A stretch of 64,000 bases of DNA, from NCBI RefSeq assembly GCF_006149005.1, contig NZ_VBSL01000004.1, forward strand, positions 598,572-662,571. Reading direction: 5' to 3'. The stretch comes from Larkinella sp. C7. GTDB lineage: Bacteria; Bacteroidota; Bacteroidia; Cytophagales; Spirosomataceae. The notes under the pieces were generated by a model. That model had not been told where the DNA came from, did no database searches, and saw only the letters and a program-made list of their open reading frames with translations. A program made the position numbers and the translations under genes. Below are positions 63,185-64,000 of this stretch, piece after piece. Position 1 is the stretch's first letter, and each line of letters begins with the position of its first letter.

Positions 63185-63958
63185 TCATCTGTCCCGGTTC
63201 TGCTCCGATTCTGCGGTTGATGTACTGCGGTATCCGGTTCTGAGTGGTTTGCCAAAGCGGTAGGTGAGGCCGATCGTGAAAGAAGAAGTGGCATACGTCC
63301 GGTCAAAATAGATGTCCGTTTCGCCAACGCTGTAGGTTCCAGATGCATTGGTCTGGTGAAAAAGATCGTTGGCCGTAAACCGGAGTTTCCCGGCATTTTT
63401 GAAAAAATCTTTTTCCAGGCCAAGTGTAACCGTAGCCCGGCTTTGGTGGTGATAAAGCCCGTAATACCGGTCACCCAGGTACCAGGCCAATCATTGTATT
63501 TTGAATAAGTCTTTGGTCGTAAAAGTATTGCTGGTGTACGCATAGAACTGCGGACGCGGCTTGACCAGTTCAAAACCGTACTGGTGGTCGATGGACTGGC
63601 TTCGGGTCAGCGTGATGGTGTTGGAGGTATTCCACCAACGGATGGTCGAAGCGATGAATCCGGTGATGAAAAAAGTATGATCTTTTTCAAGATTCATGCC
63701 TTTGAGCACGTAGCTGTTCGGGCCGTCTCCCCGCAAAGCAGCACCGCTGTGCGTACTGGAAATCGTAATATTGTAGGATAGGTTGTTTTTGAGCCGTCGG
63801 GTAAAGCTGCTGTCGTTCAAGGCGTTGTTTTCGTCGATCAGGTCGTGGACGTCCGTGCGGAAGCGGGCCACCTGGCTCCCCAGAAATAAGATCGATCCGA
63901 GGGAATCCAGTGTCCGGTTGTAGTTGAAAATCAGGGAGTGATTCAGGCGTCTTTCGGA
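63185..63958 (-). pseudogene. broken outer-membrane receptor, C-terminal remnant
   Basis: Reading the minus strand, one frame continues from 63958 to 63185 and shows an outer-membrane barrel of the TonB-receptor/OMP_b-brl_3 kind (HSLIFNYNRTLDSLGSI, FELVKPRPQFYAYTSN, WYLGDRYYGLYHH, FTANDLFHQT, TIGLTYRFGKP). An in-frame TGA at 63493-63491 interrupts it after KDLFKIQ, and another TGA at 63961-63959 closes the frame on the upstream side with no barrel sequence beyond it in any frame. About 258 residues of coding sequence remain. Probably a decayed C-terminal fragment; the possibility of a sequencing error at the internal TGA remains. Confidence 0.75.
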
Positions 63959-64000
63959 TCAAGAACAAAAGTTGTGGAGCATCTTGGATTAAGCATATAA

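Noticed and set aside
63115..63573. 152-codon minus-strand frame at the right end
   Set aside because: It is an alternative frame of the broken receptor; the barrel signature is in the other frame on both sides of the TGA.

Overview
The window reads as chromosome of an aerobic Bacteroidota bacterium of the Cytophagales, most like Spirosoma, Larkinella and relatives. The reasons are the family content (DUF2452, DUF6580, DUF1460 peptidase-like, TolB-like propeller/barrel protein, LIC_10190-type membrane protein, lipoprotein TPR genes), the many Gln-start signal-peptidase sites, and promoters of the Bacteroidota type (TTTG, about 20 nt, then TAnnTTTG) in front of about ten genes. The genus is an inference. 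No rRNA, tRNA, CRISPR array, insertion sequence or prophage was seen.

Layout. 0-5.2 kb: aconitase, a GT2 glycosyltransferase and a large membrane protein, all minus. 5.6-11.5 kb: topA, a sirtuin, a YitT transporter-like protein, folD. 11.6-20.6 kb: a 962-residue metallopeptidase/propeller/barrel protein, a response regulator, a glycosyltransferase-like protein, an aldehyde dehydrogenase, an HTH protein with a degenerate S24 domain, a polytopic membrane protein. 20.6-25.1 kb: menE, DUF2452 and menB (menaquinone), then a GntR/LacI-type regulator. 25.1-33.9 kb: an alpha-glucan block: two GH13 enzymes with different export signals, beta-phosphoglucomutase and a GH65 maltose phosphorylase, so that starch-like glucans can become maltose, then glucose plus beta-glucose-1-phosphate, then glucose-6-phosphate. 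34-39 kb: two overlapping lipoprotein genes, an outer-membrane protein, a methyltransferase. 39-42.2 kb: a rifamycin phosphotransferase (Rph) gene behind a MarR regulator whose promoter is embedded in a perfect 15-bp inverted repeat. 42.3-49.2 kb: dnaK, a DUF937-like protein, a NuiA-like nuclease inhibitor, and the classic thrS-infC-rpmI-rplT order. 49.6-61.3 kb: TPR lipoprotein, rRNA-type methyltransferase plus EVE protein, DinB, ECF sigma factor, DUF421, DUF6580, bestrophin, transglutaminase, a degenerate hydantoinase-A-like protein, a class IV-like histone deacetylase and an SDR. 61.4-64 kb: AT-richer tail with very small genes, including a 59-residue one, and the broken C-terminal part of an outer-membrane receptor.

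Most striking structures: (1) the MarR operator/promoter in front of rph; (2) long hairpins between genes, different in sequence at each locus but alike in build, several touching stop codons; the 39-bp one after aconitase has mismatches that are all G-U pairs in the gene's own transcript; (3) a 117-bp palindromic element upstream of thrS; (4) several enzymes lacking residues their families normally rely on (sirtuin zinc cysteines, hydantoinase ATP-site Asp, S24 Ser/Lys).
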